Assembly: GCA_035703755.1 (NCBI GenBank)
Contig: DASSXP010000066.1
Span: forward strand, 1-32,476
DNA: 32,476 nucleotides
Source: DASSBG01 sp035703755
GTDB taxonomy: Bacteria; Pseudomonadota; Gammaproteobacteria; Xanthomonadales; Rhodanobacteraceae
Direction of reading: 5' to 3'
Shown piece by piece: positions 22,709-31,695 of this stretch; the first letter of the stretch is position 1; each line of letters opens with the position of its first letter. The notes beneath the pieces are model-generated. The model was not told where the DNA came from, did no database searches, and saw nothing but the letters and a program-made list of their open reading frames with translations. The position numbers and the translations under genes are program-made.

Positions 22709-23267
22709 CGGCGCTCATGATCTCCGCGAGAAGCAGGCGCGCCTTGAGCAGATCACGGTTGACGGTACGTGTGGACACCTCACGCAATTGCGCAATTTCC
22801 GCCAGCGACATTCCGGCAAAGACGTTCATTTCGATCAGTTCGTACATGCCCGGGTCAATCACGCGCATCCGCCCCAGCGCGCGATCCATTGCAATCAGGT
22901 TGATGCTGTCGTGGCTGGCATTCGCCTCTTCGCCATCGGCATGCGACAACGTCACGAATTGTGCTTCGCCACCACGCTTCTGCGCATTGCTGGCGCGCAG
23001 ATGGTCGATGACGGTGGTACGCAGCACGCGGCCGACAAAGGCGAAGAACTGGGCCCGCGTTGTGCCGCGCATGCCTTCATTGGCCGCAATGCGCAGATAT
23101 CCCTCATGCACCAGAGCGGTGGCGTCCAGCCCGGTGACGCCGCCGACCTCGCTCAGACGTGCGCGCGCGACGCGTTTGATTTCCGGGTACAGACGCCCGA
23201 ACAGTTCGTCCGCCGCCTGCCCGTTGCCACTGCCAGCCAATACCAATAGTTCGGTGATGCTTTGCAT
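22677..23267 (-). CDS. ECF-type RNA polymerase sigma factor (TIGR02999-like), 196 aa
   Basis: This sigma-70-family factor of the ECF-like group usually sits beside Ser/Thr kinases. Region 2 spans about residues 15-85 (LFGRLYPEIKRVARARL, then ATALVHEGYLRI and FFAFVGRVLRTTVIDHLR). The linker KRGGEAQFVTL is typical of this group. Region 4 (about 128-190) ends with the HTH MSLAEIAQLREVSTRTVNRDLLKARLLL (given here as one motif in parts: SLAEIAQL, VSTRTVNRD). No anti-sigma gene is adjacent, so regulation may run through the downstream kinase. The start at 23267 (MQSITELL) fits family N-termini; 23288 would add seven residues. A GATAAT (minus-strand reading of 23316-23321) about 50 bp upstream is a possible -10. 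Confidence 0.92.
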   Translation of the reverse strand: MQSITELLVLAGSGNGQAADELFGRLYPEIKRVARARLSEVGGVTGLDATALVHEGYLRIAANEGMRGTTRAQFFAFVGRVLRTTVIDHLRASNAQKRGGEAQFVTLSHADGEEANASHDSINLIAMDRALGRMRVIDPGMYELIEMNVFAGMSLAEIAQLREVSTRTVNRDLLKARLLLAEIMSADGVGTLVDGR

Positions 23268-23369
23268 TGGTACCGATTTCCATCCCACCCGTGCTGGGCG
23301 CGACCAGCATGCCAGATTATCCGTGCCCGGCGCGAGACCACCGCATCCGCCGAGCGGCTGGCCACGCCA

Positions 23370-24884
23370 TCATTCGGCGGCATCCGCACCGGCGCGCGCC
23401 TTGCCTCGGGCAAGGGACAGCAGCCAATACGCCAGCAAGGCCACCAGGAAGGTGAAAAACCAGCCGTAGGTATACAGCCGGTCGATGAAGCCGGGGTGGG
23501 ACACCACGCCGCCCGGGGTGGTGGCGGCGGCGATGAAACCGGGGATCACCGGCACGATGGCGAATGCGATAGCGACGAAAGCGATGCCATTCCAGCGCGG
23601 GTATTGTCCGTCCACCCGGTACAGGTCGGCGATGTCGAGCCGGCGCCGGCGCACGATCCAGTAGTCGGCAATCATCACCCCGGCGATGGCGCCGAGCAGG
23701 CTGCCGTAACCGCCCAACCAGGTGAAGATGTAGGCGCTGGCGCTGTTGAAGATGGCCCACGGGAACATCGCCACGCCGATCACGGCGGTGATGATGCCGC
23801 CGCTGCGGAAGGAGATCAGCCGCGGTGCGACGTTGGAAAAGTCGTTCGCCGGCGCCACCACGTTGGCCGCCATGTTGGTGCTGATCTGGGCGATGATGAT
23901 GAGGATCATGGCGGCGATCAGGACCAGCGGATTGTGGGTGATCATCGGCACCAGATCGACCGGGTTCCACACCGGCTTGTCGAACACCACCACGGTGGCC
24001 GCAGTGGTGGCGATGCCGAGAAAACTGTAGGCGATCATGGTCAGCGGCAGACCGACGGTCTGGCCGATGATCTGCGAACGCTGTGAGCGGGCGTAGCGGG
24101 TGAAGTCCGGGATGTTGAGGCTCAGCGTGGCCCAGTAACCGACGTTGGCGGCCAGGCCCGGCCAGAACAATTCCCAGAACGAGTGCTCGGGCACACCCAT
24201 CATGCGCTCGGAGGTGCGCAGCACATGGCCGAGCCCGTGGCCCGCGCTGATACCCCAGTACAGCAGCCACACGCCGACCAGGATCAAGGCCAGCGCGGCC
24301 CACGACTCGAAGCGCTTGATGCCTTCCATGCCGCGCAGGATGATCGCCACCTGCAACACCCAGAACAGGAAGAAGGCGATGAAGTCGTGGCCCGGCAGCA
24401 CCGACCAGCCCGGCCACACCACTGCCGCGATGCCGGATACGGCGAGCCCGCCGAGCCAGGTCTGGATGCCAAACCAGCCACAGGCGACGATGGCCCGCGC
24501 CAGCGCCGCGAAATTGGCGCCAACGGTGCCGAACGAGGAGCGCACGAACACCGGGAACGGAATGCCGTAGCGCACGCCGACGTGGGCGTTCAACACCATC
24601 GGAATCAGCACGATGAAGTTGGCGATGCCGACCGTGGTGAGCGCTTGCCACCAGTTCATGCCGGCCGACATCAAGCCCGACGCCAGCGTGTAGGTGGTCA
24701 GCACCACGCTCATGCCCAGCCACATGGCGAGGATATGCCAGGTGTTCCAGGTACGCTTGCGCGGCCCGGCGGGTGCCAGATCCTCGTTGTAAAGCGGCGA
24801 ATCAGCGACTTGGCGGCAGATCGCATCGACCTCCGCGTCGGTCTTGAAGGCCAGATCGTGCAACTGCGGTGTATCGTCTGCCAT
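23370..24884 (-). CDS. NCS1-family nucleobase/hydantoin permease, 504 aa
   Basis: This is a twelve-helix cation-coupled importer of the NCS1 family (uracil, allantoin, cytosine or hydantoin). Landmarks are the N-terminal DLAPAGPRKRTWNTWHILAMW segment (read as DLAPAGPRKRTWNTW then HILAMW), GIPFPVFVRSSFGTVGANF-type helix 3 start, CGWFGIQTWLGG, SLNIPDFTRYARSQ and the helix 8-9 segment with ISTNMAANVVAPANDFSN. The start at 24884 was chosen because GGGGAAGGGC directly precedes it; the longer frame to 24902 has no ribosome-binding site. It is the last gene of the pyrimidine-degradation operon, 78 bp after hydA, so uracil, thymine or a dihydropyrimidine/hydantoin is the likely substrate. No clear terminator follows. 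Confidence 0.93.
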   Translation of the reverse strand: MADDTPQLHDLAFKTDAEVDAICRQVADSPLYNEDLAPAGPRKRTWNTWHILAMWLGMSVVLTTYTLASGLMSAGMNWWQALTTVGIANFIVLIPMVLNAHVGVRYGIPFPVFVRSSFGTVGANFAALARAIVACGWFGIQTWLGGLAVSGIAAVVWPGWSVLPGHDFIAFFLFWVLQVAIILRGMEGIKRFESWAALALILVGVWLLYWGISAGHGLGHVLRTSERMMGVPEHSFWELFWPGLAANVGYWATLSLNIPDFTRYARSQRSQIIGQTVGLPLTMIAYSFLGIATTAATVVVFDKPVWNPVDLVPMITHNPLVLIAAMILIIIAQISTNMAANVVAPANDFSNVAPRLISFRSGGIITAVIGVAMFPWAIFNSASAYIFTWLGGYGSLLGAIAGVMIADYWIVRRRRLDIADLYRVDGQYPRWNGIAFVAIAFAIVPVIPGFIAAATTPGGVVSHPGFIDRLYTYGWFFTFLVALLAYWLLSLARGKARAGADAAE

Positions 24885-24962
24885 GCCCTTCCCCAAGGTC
24901 ATTGTGCGGTGATGTCACGGTAGTCGATTGGCGTCGCCAGGCTGGCTCAGTCCGCACCCTGC

Positions 24963-26411
24963 TCAGGCAATCACGCGATCGACCGGATGGAGGCGGTTGA
25001 GCTCGTTCCAGTGCTGTTGCGCACGCAGATACGGCGCGAACGGTGGGCGCTCGATGTAGCGGCCGCTGCCGGGCTCGACGTGGAGTTTGCCGTCGGCGTA
25101 TTTCACCTGGCCGTTGCTGATGGTGTACAGCGGCGCGCCTTCAACCTCGCGTCCCTCGAAGACATTGAAGTCGACCTTCTGGTGGCCGTTGGCGGCCGAA
25201 ATGGTGCGCTTGCGGCGCGGATCCCACACCACGATGTCGGCGTCGGCGCCTTCACGCAGCACGCCCTTGCGCGGGTAGATATTGAAGATGCGCGCGCAAT
25301 TGGTCGAGGTCAGGGCGACAAACTCGTTCGGGGTCAGGCGGCCGGTGTTGACGCCGTAGTGCCAGAGGATCGCCATCCGGTCCTCGACCCCGGGAGTACC
25401 GTTGGGGATCATGGCGAAATTGTCGCGTCCCATGGCTTTCTGGTCGGCGCAGAAACAGCAATGGTCGGTGGCGGTGGTTTGCAGCAAGCCGCCACGCAAG
25501 GCATCCCACAGTACCTCCTGATGCGACTTGGGACGAAACGGCGGGCTCATGACATGGGCGGCAGCGAAGTTCCAGTCCTTGGCGTGGTAGACCGATTCAT
25601 CAACGATGAGATGCTGCACCAGACATTCGCCGTAAACGCGTTGGCCGAGCGCCCGCGCGCGGGCAATGGCTTCCACCGACTCGCGGCAGGAATTGTGCAC
25701 CACGTACAGTGGCACGCCGAGGATTTCCGCAATGCGGATCACCCGATTGGCCGCCTCGCCCTCGACCTCGGGCGGGCGCGAAGCCGGGTGGCCCTCGGGG
25801 CCGCTCACGCCGTGCTTGAACACTTCTTTTTGCAGGTGCTCGACCAGATCGCCGTTTTCGGCGTGCGCGGTGACGATGGCGCCAAGCTCCAGCGCGCGCG
25901 GGAAGCTGCGCACCAGCACGCCGTCATCGGCCATGATCGAGCCCTTGTAGGCCATGAAGTGCTTGAAGCTGTTGACGCCGCATTCCTTCACCAGCGTGCC
26001 CATGTCCGCGTGCACCGATTCGTCCCACCAGGTCACCGCGACGTGGAAGGAATAGTCGGCGCAGGACTTCTCGGCCCAGCCACGCCACTTCTGGTAGGCA
26101 TCGAGCAAGCGCTCGCGCGGGTCGGGGATCACGAAGTCGATGATCATGGTGGTGCCACCGGCCAGTGCCGCCGCAGTGCCGGTGTAGAAGTCCTCGCTGG
26201 CGACGGTGCCCATGAACGGCAATTGCATGTGCGTGTGTGGATCGATGCCGCCGGGCATGACCTGGCAGTTTTTCGCATCGAGGATTTCGGCGTTGGCCGG
26301 CACGGCGAGATTCTGGCCAACGGCACGGATGTGGCCGCCTTCGCACAGGATGTCGGCTTCCGTGCTCTGGTCGGCGTTGACGACGGTACCGCCGCGGATC
26401 AAAAGTGCCAT
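24963..26411 (-). CDS. hydA: Dihydropyrimidinase (D-hydantoinase family), 482 aa
   Basis: This cytoplasmic, zinc-dependent cyclic amidohydrolase opens 5,6-dihydrouracil (or dihydrothymine) to N-carbamoyl-beta-alanine (or N-carbamoyl-beta-aminoisobutyrate). All metal ligands fall at canonical positions: His59 and His61 (DPHTHMQ), carboxylated Lys150 (SFKHFMAYKG), His183 (TAHAEN), His239 (YVVHNS) and Asp316 (TATDH). Tyr155, a substrate residue in the family, is also present. The length is typical. The start at 26411 has GGAGG at a suitable distance; the longer frame to 26480 runs into the palindromic repeat. It is separated from preA by 110 bp containing that repeat, the largest break seen in this operon. 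Confidence 0.96.
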   Translation of the reverse strand: MALLIRGGTVVNADQSTEADILCEGGHIRAVGQNLAVPANAEILDAKNCQVMPGGIDPHTHMQLPFMGTVASEDFYTGTAAALAGGTTMIIDFVIPDPRERLLDAYQKWRGWAEKSCADYSFHVAVTWWDESVHADMGTLVKECGVNSFKHFMAYKGSIMADDGVLVRSFPRALELGAIVTAHAENGDLVEHLQKEVFKHGVSGPEGHPASRPPEVEGEAANRVIRIAEILGVPLYVVHNSCRESVEAIARARALGQRVYGECLVQHLIVDESVYHAKDWNFAAAHVMSPPFRPKSHQEVLWDALRGGLLQTTATDHCCFCADQKAMGRDNFAMIPNGTPGVEDRMAILWHYGVNTGRLTPNEFVALTSTNCARIFNIYPRKGVLREGADADIVVWDPRRKRTISAANGHQKVDFNVFEGREVEGAPLYTISNGQVKYADGKLHVEPGSGRYIERPPFAPYLRAQQHWNELNRLHPVDRVIA

Positions 26412-26436
26412 GGTCGATTGCCTCCGGAATCTGTTG

Positions 26437-26526
26437 CCCTGCAAAATTCGCAGGGTGGATAAGCGCGGCGCATCCACCAACGCACGCTGCCGAAAAGGCG
26501 GATGCGCTGCGCTTATCCGCCCTACG
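26437..26526. repeat. Composite palindromic repeat (BIME-like) between preA and hydA
   Basis: Three inverted repeats stand in a row: CCCTGC/GCAGGG (26437-26442, 26450-26455), GGTGGAT/ATCCACC (26454-26460, 26472-26478) and GGCGGAT/ATCCGCC (26497-26503, 26515-26521). The last two are also mirror images of each other: 16 of 18 bases match between the outer arms. The preA stop codon (26522-26524) directly abuts the element and is part of its GTAGGGCGGAT end. In transcription direction the first hairpin is followed by TTTT, so it could partly terminate or slow transcription before hydA. The GTAGGGCGGATAAGCG type of sequence is a known kind of dispersed bacterial repeat. Confidence 0.75.
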
Positions 26527-27820
26527 TGCTTGCCAGCACGTTGTTCGGATGGGTGGTCCAGTCAGCGTGTTCGTGGCTAATGGCGCGGCCGGTGCGCGGA
26601 TCGCTGCCCTGCTCCAGTTGCACCATGGTCAGGCAGTTTTCCACCGGACACACTTCCACGCACAGGTTGCAGCCGACGCATTCGTCATCCTTCACCTCGA
26701 AGTGACGTTCGCCGTTGCGGCTGGCGCTGATCGCCTGATGCGAGGTGTCTTCACAAGCGATGTAGCAGCGGCCGCACTGGATGCACAGGTCCTGGTCGAT
26801 GTGTGCCTTGGTCACGTAGTTGAGGTTGAGGTTTTTCCAGTCGGTGAGTTTGGGCACGGCGAGGCCAATGAAGTCATCGAGCCGCGCGTAGCCCTTGGAT
26901 TCCATCCATTCGGCCAGCCCTTCGATCAGGTCATCGACGATCTTGAAGCCGTACACCATCGCCGCCGTGCACACCTGCACGCCGCACGCGCCGAGCGCCA
27001 TGAATTCGGCCGCATCGCGCCAGTTGGTGATGCCACCGATGGCTGACACCGGCAAACCGCGCGTGTCGCCATGGCGACCGATCTCGCCGACCATGTGCAA
27101 GGCGATCGGCTTGACCGCCTGACCGCAGTAACCGCCGTGGCTGCCCTTGCCATCGATGGTTGGCTCGGGCGCCATCTGATCGAGATCGACCGACATGATC
27201 GAATTGATGGTGTTGATCAGCGATACCGCATCGGCGCCGCCGCGTTTGGCCGCCAGCGCCGCCGGCAGGATGTTGGTGACGTTGGGCGTGAGCTTGACGA
27301 TCACCGGCAGCCGCGTGTGGGCTTTGGCGAGGCGCGTCACCTGTTCGATCAAATCGGGCTGTTGGCCCATCGCCGAACCCATGCCGCGCTCGCTCATGCC
27401 GTGCGGGCAACCAAGGTTGATTTCGATACCGTCGGCACCGCTCGCCTCGATCTGCGCCAGCCGCGTTTTCCACACCGTCTCGTCCAGCGGGAACATCACC
27501 GATACCACCATCGCGCGGTCCGGCCAGGCGGCCTTGACGCGGGTGATTTCCGCGATGTTGGTATCGAAAGCACGGTCGGAAATCAGTTCGATGTTGTTGA
27601 AGCCCATCACGCGGCGGTCACCGCTCCACCAGGCGCCATAGCGCGGGCCGTTGACGTTGACTACCGGCGGATCGTCACCGAGCGTCTTCCACACCACGCC
27701 ACCCCAGCCGGCCGCGAACGCCCGCACCACGTTGACCTCCTTGTCGGTTGGCGGCGCGGAAGCCAGCCAGAACGGGTTCGGCGAGCGGATGCCGGCGATG
27801 TTGCAACTCAAGTCAACCAT
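26522..27820 (-). CDS. preA: NAD-dependent dihydropyrimidine dehydrogenase, catalytic subunit PreA, 432 aa
   Basis: With PreT this subunit reduces uracil and thymine to the 5,6-dihydro forms in the cytoplasm. An FMN-binding TIM barrel fills residues 1-310, with the active-site loop NLGCPHGMSERGMGS (Cys138), Lys-containing VIVKLTPN near 177 and SAIGGI near 259-264 for FMN phosphate. The C-terminal ferredoxin part carries two 4Fe-4S sets: Cys346, 349, 352 and 356, and Cys381, 384, 387 and 391. The start at 27820 overlaps the preT stop by 8 bp and has GGAG upstream; the longer frame to 27889 would start inside preT. The stop codon lies at the edge of the palindromic repeat. Confidence 0.96.
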   Translation of the reverse strand: MVDLSCNIAGIRSPNPFWLASAPPTDKEVNVVRAFAAGWGGVVWKTLGDDPPVVNVNGPRYGAWWSGDRRVMGFNNIELISDRAFDTNIAEITRVKAAWPDRAMVVSVMFPLDETVWKTRLAQIEASGADGIEINLGCPHGMSERGMGSAMGQQPDLIEQVTRLAKAHTRLPVIVKLTPNVTNILPAALAAKRGGADAVSLINTINSIMSVDLDQMAPEPTIDGKGSHGGYCGQAVKPIALHMVGEIGRHGDTRGLPVSAIGGITNWRDAAEFMALGACGVQVCTAAMVYGFKIVDDLIEGLAEWMESKGYARLDDFIGLAVPKLTDWKNLNLNYVTKAHIDQDLCIQCGRCYIACEDTSHQAISASRNGERHFEVKDDECVGCNLCVEVCPVENCLTMVQLEQGSDPRTGRAISHEHADWTTHPNNVLAST

Positions 27821-29189
27821 GCTGCACTCCACTGGAATCGCCTGCTCCACGCAATACGCGATCGATGTCGATCGCCGCCAGTTTGCCATCCTGCACCGCC
27901 GCCACGGTGAGATCCTTGCTCAAGGCGATGCAATCGCCACCGGCCCACACGCCGGCCAGCGAGGTACGGCGGTTGTCGTCCACCGCCAGCTTGCCGGCGC
28001 GGGTATCGAGGATGTCGCGCGCCGCCGCATCCAGTGCATCCGGCACCAGGGTCTGACCAATGGCCTTGAACAACATGTCGCAGGCCAGCCGCTGCGGCTC
28101 GCCGCTTGCCACCAGTTTGCCGCCAACCAGCGCGGTGCGCTCGACTTCGACGCCGCTGGCTTCGCCGTCACTCAGCAGCAAGCGCCGCGGCCGGGACCAG
28201 AAGCGCACATTGACGCCGTGCGATTGCGCCAGCTCACGCTCGTAATCGGAAGCGCCCATGTGCTCGGGTCCGCGCCGGTACAACAAGGTGACCTCGTCGG
28301 CACCGAGCTTGCGCACCTGCACCGCGATGTCGATGGCGGTCATGCCACCACCGATGACGACCACCCGACGCCCGACATGCAGCGTCGACAAGTCGGCGCT
28401 CTGGCGCAGCGTTTCGATGTAGCGCACCGCATCGTAAACGCCGGGAATATTTTCGTCGGCCAACCCCAGCGCGTTGACATCGCCCAAGCCGACGCTGAGG
28501 AACACCGCGTCGAAGTTGCGGCGCAAGTCACTCAGGCTGACATCCACGCCCACGCGTTGCCCCAGCCGCACGCTGATGCCGCCGATCGACAACAACCAGT
28601 CGATCTCGCGCTGCGCGATGTCGTTGGTGAGCTTGTAACGCGCGATGCCGTGCTCGTTCAAGCCACCGAGCTTGAGCCGTGCCTCGTACACGGTTACGTC
28701 GTGGCCAAGCATGGCGAGGCGATGCGCGCAAGCGAGGCCCGCGGGGCCACCGCCCGCCACCGCCACGCGCTTGCCGCTGGCCGACGCACGGTCGAACAGC
28801 GGTTTACCGCTGGTCAGCAGCGCATCGGTGGCGTGGCGCTGCAAGAGGCCGATGGCGACCGGCTTGTCCTCGGCGGTGTTGCGCACGCAGGCGCCTTCGC
28901 ACAGGTCCTCGACCGGGCACACCCGGGCACAGCTGGCACCGAAGATGTTTTCTGCGAGGATGTTGCGCGCCGAGCCGGTGAGGTTGCCGCTGCGAATCTT
29001 GTAGATGAAGCTCGGTATGTCGATGTGGGTCGGGCAGGCAACGGTGCATGGCGCATCGAAACAGAAATAACACCGATCCGATTCCACCACTGCCTGATGC
29101 GCAGTCAATGGCGGTTTGATGTCGGTAAAATTCTCCTCGTACTGGTGCGCCGGAAGTCGATTGCCGGCGACGTCTCGCTGTTCACTCAT
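27813..29189 (-). CDS. preT: NAD-dependent dihydropyrimidine dehydrogenase, flavoprotein subunit PreT, 458 aa
   Basis: This is the electron-input subunit paired with PreA, related to the GltD small subunit of glutamate synthase. N-terminal 4Fe-4S ligands are Cys40, 43, 48 and 52 and Cys87, 91, 97 and 101. The FAD site is GGGPAGLACA (146-155) and a second Rossmann site for NAD(P)H is VVIGGGMTAIDIA. The C-terminal GVWAGGDCI binds FAD. The length fits bacterial PreT (about 412-460 aa). It overlaps preA by 8 bp, consistent with equimolar subunits, and follows the amidohydrolase gene by 32 bp. Confidence 0.95.
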   Translation of the reverse strand: MSEQRDVAGNRLPAHQYEENFTDIKPPLTAHQAVVESDRCYFCFDAPCTVACPTHIDIPSFIYKIRSGNLTGSARNILAENIFGASCARVCPVEDLCEGACVRNTAEDKPVAIGLLQRHATDALLTSGKPLFDRASASGKRVAVAGGGPAGLACAHRLAMLGHDVTVYEARLKLGGLNEHGIARYKLTNDIAQREIDWLLSIGGISVRLGQRVGVDVSLSDLRRNFDAVFLSVGLGDVNALGLADENIPGVYDAVRYIETLRQSADLSTLHVGRRVVVIGGGMTAIDIAVQVRKLGADEVTLLYRRGPEHMGASDYERELAQSHGVNVRFWSRPRRLLLSDGEASGVEVERTALVGGKLVASGEPQRLACDMLFKAIGQTLVPDALDAAARDILDTRAGKLAVDDNRRTSLAGVWAGGDCIALSKDLTVAAVQDGKLAAIDIDRVLRGAGDSSGVQHG

Positions 29190-29221
29190 GGCTGGCCTTG
29201 TGCGGTGGGCTGGCTCGAAAC

Positions 29222-30091
29222 TCAGGGGCGGACCAGATCGCCGTAGGCATCCGGGCGGCGGTCACGGTAGAACTGCCACAGGTCGCGCACGGCGGTGATC
29301 TCGTCGAGATCCAGATCCTGCACCAGCAGTTCGTCGTCGTCGCGGCTGGCCTTGGCGATGATCTGGCCCTTGGGGTTGGCGAAATAGCTCTGGCCGTAGA
29401 ACTTGCCGATACCCCAGGGTTTTTCCTCGCCGACGCGATTGATGGCGCCGACGAAATAGCCGTTGGCGGCGGCGTGGGCGGGTTGCTCCAGCTGCCACAG
29501 GTATTCCGACAGGCCGGCGACGGTGGCCGAGGGGTTGAACACGATCTCGGCGCCATTCAGGCCCAGCGCCCGCGCGCCTTCCGGGAAGTGACGGTCATAG
29601 CAGATGTAGACACCGACCTTGCCGACGGCGGTGTCGAACACCGGATAGCCGAGATTGCCGGGGCGGAAGAAGAACTTCTCCCAGAAACCCTTGACCTGCG
29701 GGATGTGGGTCTTGCGGTACTTGCCGAGGTATTTGCCGTCGGCGTCGATCACCGCGGCGGTGTTGTAGTAGACGCCGCGGATTTCCTGCTCGTACAGCGG
29801 CACCACGATCACCATGTTGTGCTTTCTGGCGTACTCCTGCATCAGACGGGTGGTCGGGCCATCGGGCACCTGCTCGGTGATCGAGTACCACTTGGTGTCC
29901 TGGCTGGGACAGAAATACGGCCCGTAGAACAGCTCCTGCATGCACAAGACCTGCACGCCCTTGGCGGCGGCTTCGTCGATCCGCGCGAGGTGCGCTTCGA
30001 TCATCTTGTCGCGGATGGCGGTCGGGGTCATGTCCTCGGCCCCGGCGGGTTGCGCCATCTGGATCAGGCCGGCGCGAACGAGTTGGGTCAT
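29222..30091 (-). CDS. Beta-ureidopropionase / N-carbamoyl-beta-alanine amidohydrolase (nitrilase family), 289 aa
   Basis: This enzyme hydrolyses N-carbamoyl-beta-alanine to beta-alanine, CO2 and ammonia, the third step of reductive pyrimidine degradation. The nitrilase triad is visible: Glu53 (MQELFYGPYF), Lys127 (YRKTHIP) and Cys164 (VYICYDRHFPE). An adjacent Glu in the WEKFFFRPG-type loop also fits. The sequence is equally close to N-carbamoylputrescine amidase (AguB) in general appearance. The operon context, with dihydropyrimidinase and PreTA, favours the pyrimidine substrate. The family length is about 285-300 aa for the bacterial form. It lies 63 bp after mmsA, with no obvious signal in the gap. 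Confidence 0.88.
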   Translation of the reverse strand: MTQLVRAGLIQMAQPAGAEDMTPTAIRDKMIEAHLARIDEAAAKGVQVLCMQELFYGPYFCPSQDTKWYSITEQVPDGPTTRLMQEYARKHNMVIVVPLYEQEIRGVYYNTAAVIDADGKYLGKYRKTHIPQVKGFWEKFFFRPGNLGYPVFDTAVGKVGVYICYDRHFPEGARALGLNGAEIVFNPSATVAGLSEYLWQLEQPAHAAANGYFVGAINRVGEEKPWGIGKFYGQSYFANPKGQIIAKASRDDDELLVQDLDLDEITAVRDLWQFYRDRRPDAYGDLVRP

Positions 30092-30154
30092 TGGGCTGGT
30101 CTCCGCTGGATGTGTCGTGGGTTTGCTCTGGATTCTAGCGCAGCGTTGCCGCGC

Positions 30155-31690
30155 TCATTTCATGGTCGGCATCGAGAACTGGTTTTCTTCCACGATGCCC
30201 TTGGGCCAGCGTGCGATCGCGGTTTTCATCTGCGTGTAGAAACGCACGCCTTCGGCGCCGTAGGCGTTCAGCACGCCGAAACGCGAGCGTTTCCAGCCAC
30301 CGAAACTGTGGAACGCCATTGGCACGGGTATCGGCACGTTGATGCCAACCATGCCGACTTTGATGCGTTTGGCGAATTCGCGTCCGGCTTCGCCGCTTTG
30401 GGTGAAGATCGAGGTGCCATTGCCGAACTCGTGCGCGTTGATCAGCTCGACCGCGGCATCGAAGTTCTGCGCCCGCACCACCGACAGCACCGGGCCGAAG
30501 ATTTCCTCGCGGTAGATGCGCATGTCCGGTGTAACGCGGTCGAACAGCGTGGCGCCGAAGAAGAAGCCATCCGCGTGCCCCGGCACGCGCAAGCCACGGC
30601 CATCGACGACGAGCTCGGCGCCTTCGTCGACACCGACTTGCACGTAGTCAGCAACACGCTGCCGATGCACGTCGGTGACCAGCGGCCCCATCTCGGGATT
30701 GGCCGCGCGGTCCAAGCCGTTGCCGACCCGCAGGCTGGCGATGCGCTCGCGCAGGCGCCTGACCAGGGTGTCGGCGGTGGCCTCGCCCACCGGCACCGCC
30801 ACCGAGATCGCCATGCAGCGTTCACCCGCCGAGCCGTAGGCGGCACCGATCAGGGCTTCGACCGCCTGGTCCATGTCGGCATCCGGCATCACGATCAAAT
30901 GGTTCTTGGCGCCGCCCAGCGCCTGCACCCGTTTGCCATTGGCGCTGGCGCGGGCATAGATGGCTTCGGCGATCGGCGTGGAGCCGACAAAGCTGACCGC
31001 GTCGACGCGCGGATCGTCGAGTAGGGCATCGACCGCTTCCTTGTCGCCGTTGACGACGTTGAAGACGCCGTCGGGCAGGCCCGCCTGTTGCAGCCAATGC
31101 GCCAGCAGCAAGGGCGCGGAAGGATCTTTTTCCGAAGGTTTCAGCACGAAGCTGTTGCCGCAGGCGATGGCGACCGGGAACATCCACAGCGGCACCATGG
31201 CGGGGAAGTTGAACGGCGTGATGCCGGCGCAGACACCGACCGGTTGCAGCATCGACCACGAGTCGATGCCGGTGCCGACGTCCAGCGAGTGTTCGCCCTT
31301 GAGCAAATGCGGGATGCCGCAGGCGAACTCCACCACTTCCATGCCACGGATGCATTCACCGCGGGCATCGGCCAGCACCTTGCCGTGCTCGCGGGTCAGG
31401 ACTTCGGCCAGCTCGTCGGCGTGCGCCGCCAGCAGCTCGCGGAAGCGAAACATCACCCGCGCCCGTTGTACCGGCGGCACCGCGGCCCAGCCGGGCTGCG
31501 CCCGCGCCGCTGCGGCAATCGCTTCACCCACCCGCGCGCGGCTGGCCATCGCCACCCGGCCGGTTTGCGCGCCGGTGGCCGGGTTGTACACCGGCAGGGT
31601 GCGCGCATCGTGGTCCAGGACCACCCGGCCGTCGATGAAGTGGTGGATGGTGGCAGTACCGGCGGCGAGCGGTTGGGCGGCAGCATTCAT
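30155..31690 (-). CDS. mmsA: CoA-acylating (methyl)malonate-semialdehyde dehydrogenase, 511 aa
   Basis: This NAD- and CoA-dependent aldehyde dehydrogenase turns malonate semialdehyde to acetyl-CoA, or methylmalonate semialdehyde to propionyl-CoA, with CO2 release. MmsA-type signatures are ITPFNFPAMVPLWMFP (157-172, Asn161 in the oxyanion hole), the NAD-binding FVGSTPIAEAIY, and the active-site Cys292 in GSAGERCMA. The MmsA-specific C-terminal NVPIPVPMAFHSFGGWKRS stretch is present. The start at 31690 is 5 bp after the transaminase stop and gives the normal family length; the frame to 31846 would overlap the upstream gene. In this operon it would finish uracil (via beta-alanine) or thymine (via beta-aminoisobutyrate) breakdown. 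Confidence 0.95.
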   Translation of the reverse strand: MNAAAQPLAAGTATIHHFIDGRVVLDHDARTLPVYNPATGAQTGRVAMASRARVGEAIAAAARAQPGWAAVPPVQRARVMFRFRELLAAHADELAEVLTREHGKVLADARGECIRGMEVVEFACGIPHLLKGEHSLDVGTGIDSWSMLQPVGVCAGITPFNFPAMVPLWMFPVAIACGNSFVLKPSEKDPSAPLLLAHWLQQAGLPDGVFNVVNGDKEAVDALLDDPRVDAVSFVGSTPIAEAIYARASANGKRVQALGGAKNHLIVMPDADMDQAVEALIGAAYGSAGERCMAISVAVPVGEATADTLVRRLRERIASLRVGNGLDRAANPEMGPLVTDVHRQRVADYVQVGVDEGAELVVDGRGLRVPGHADGFFFGATLFDRVTPDMRIYREEIFGPVLSVVRAQNFDAAVELINAHEFGNGTSIFTQSGEAGREFAKRIKVGMVGINVPIPVPMAFHSFGGWKRSRFGVLNAYGAEGVRFYTQMKTAIARWPKGIVEENQFSMPTMK

Positions 31691-31695
31691 GGCAA

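Noticed and set aside
24987..29246. Long plus-strand open frames opposite hydA, preA and preT
   Set aside because: These are antisense shadows of highly conserved enzymes. Composition is atypical and no start signals were seen.
29222..30091. N-carbamoylputrescine amidase (agmatine pathway)
   Set aside because: It is similar by family, but there is no agmatine deiminase nearby, and the gene sits inside a pyrimidine-degradation operon.
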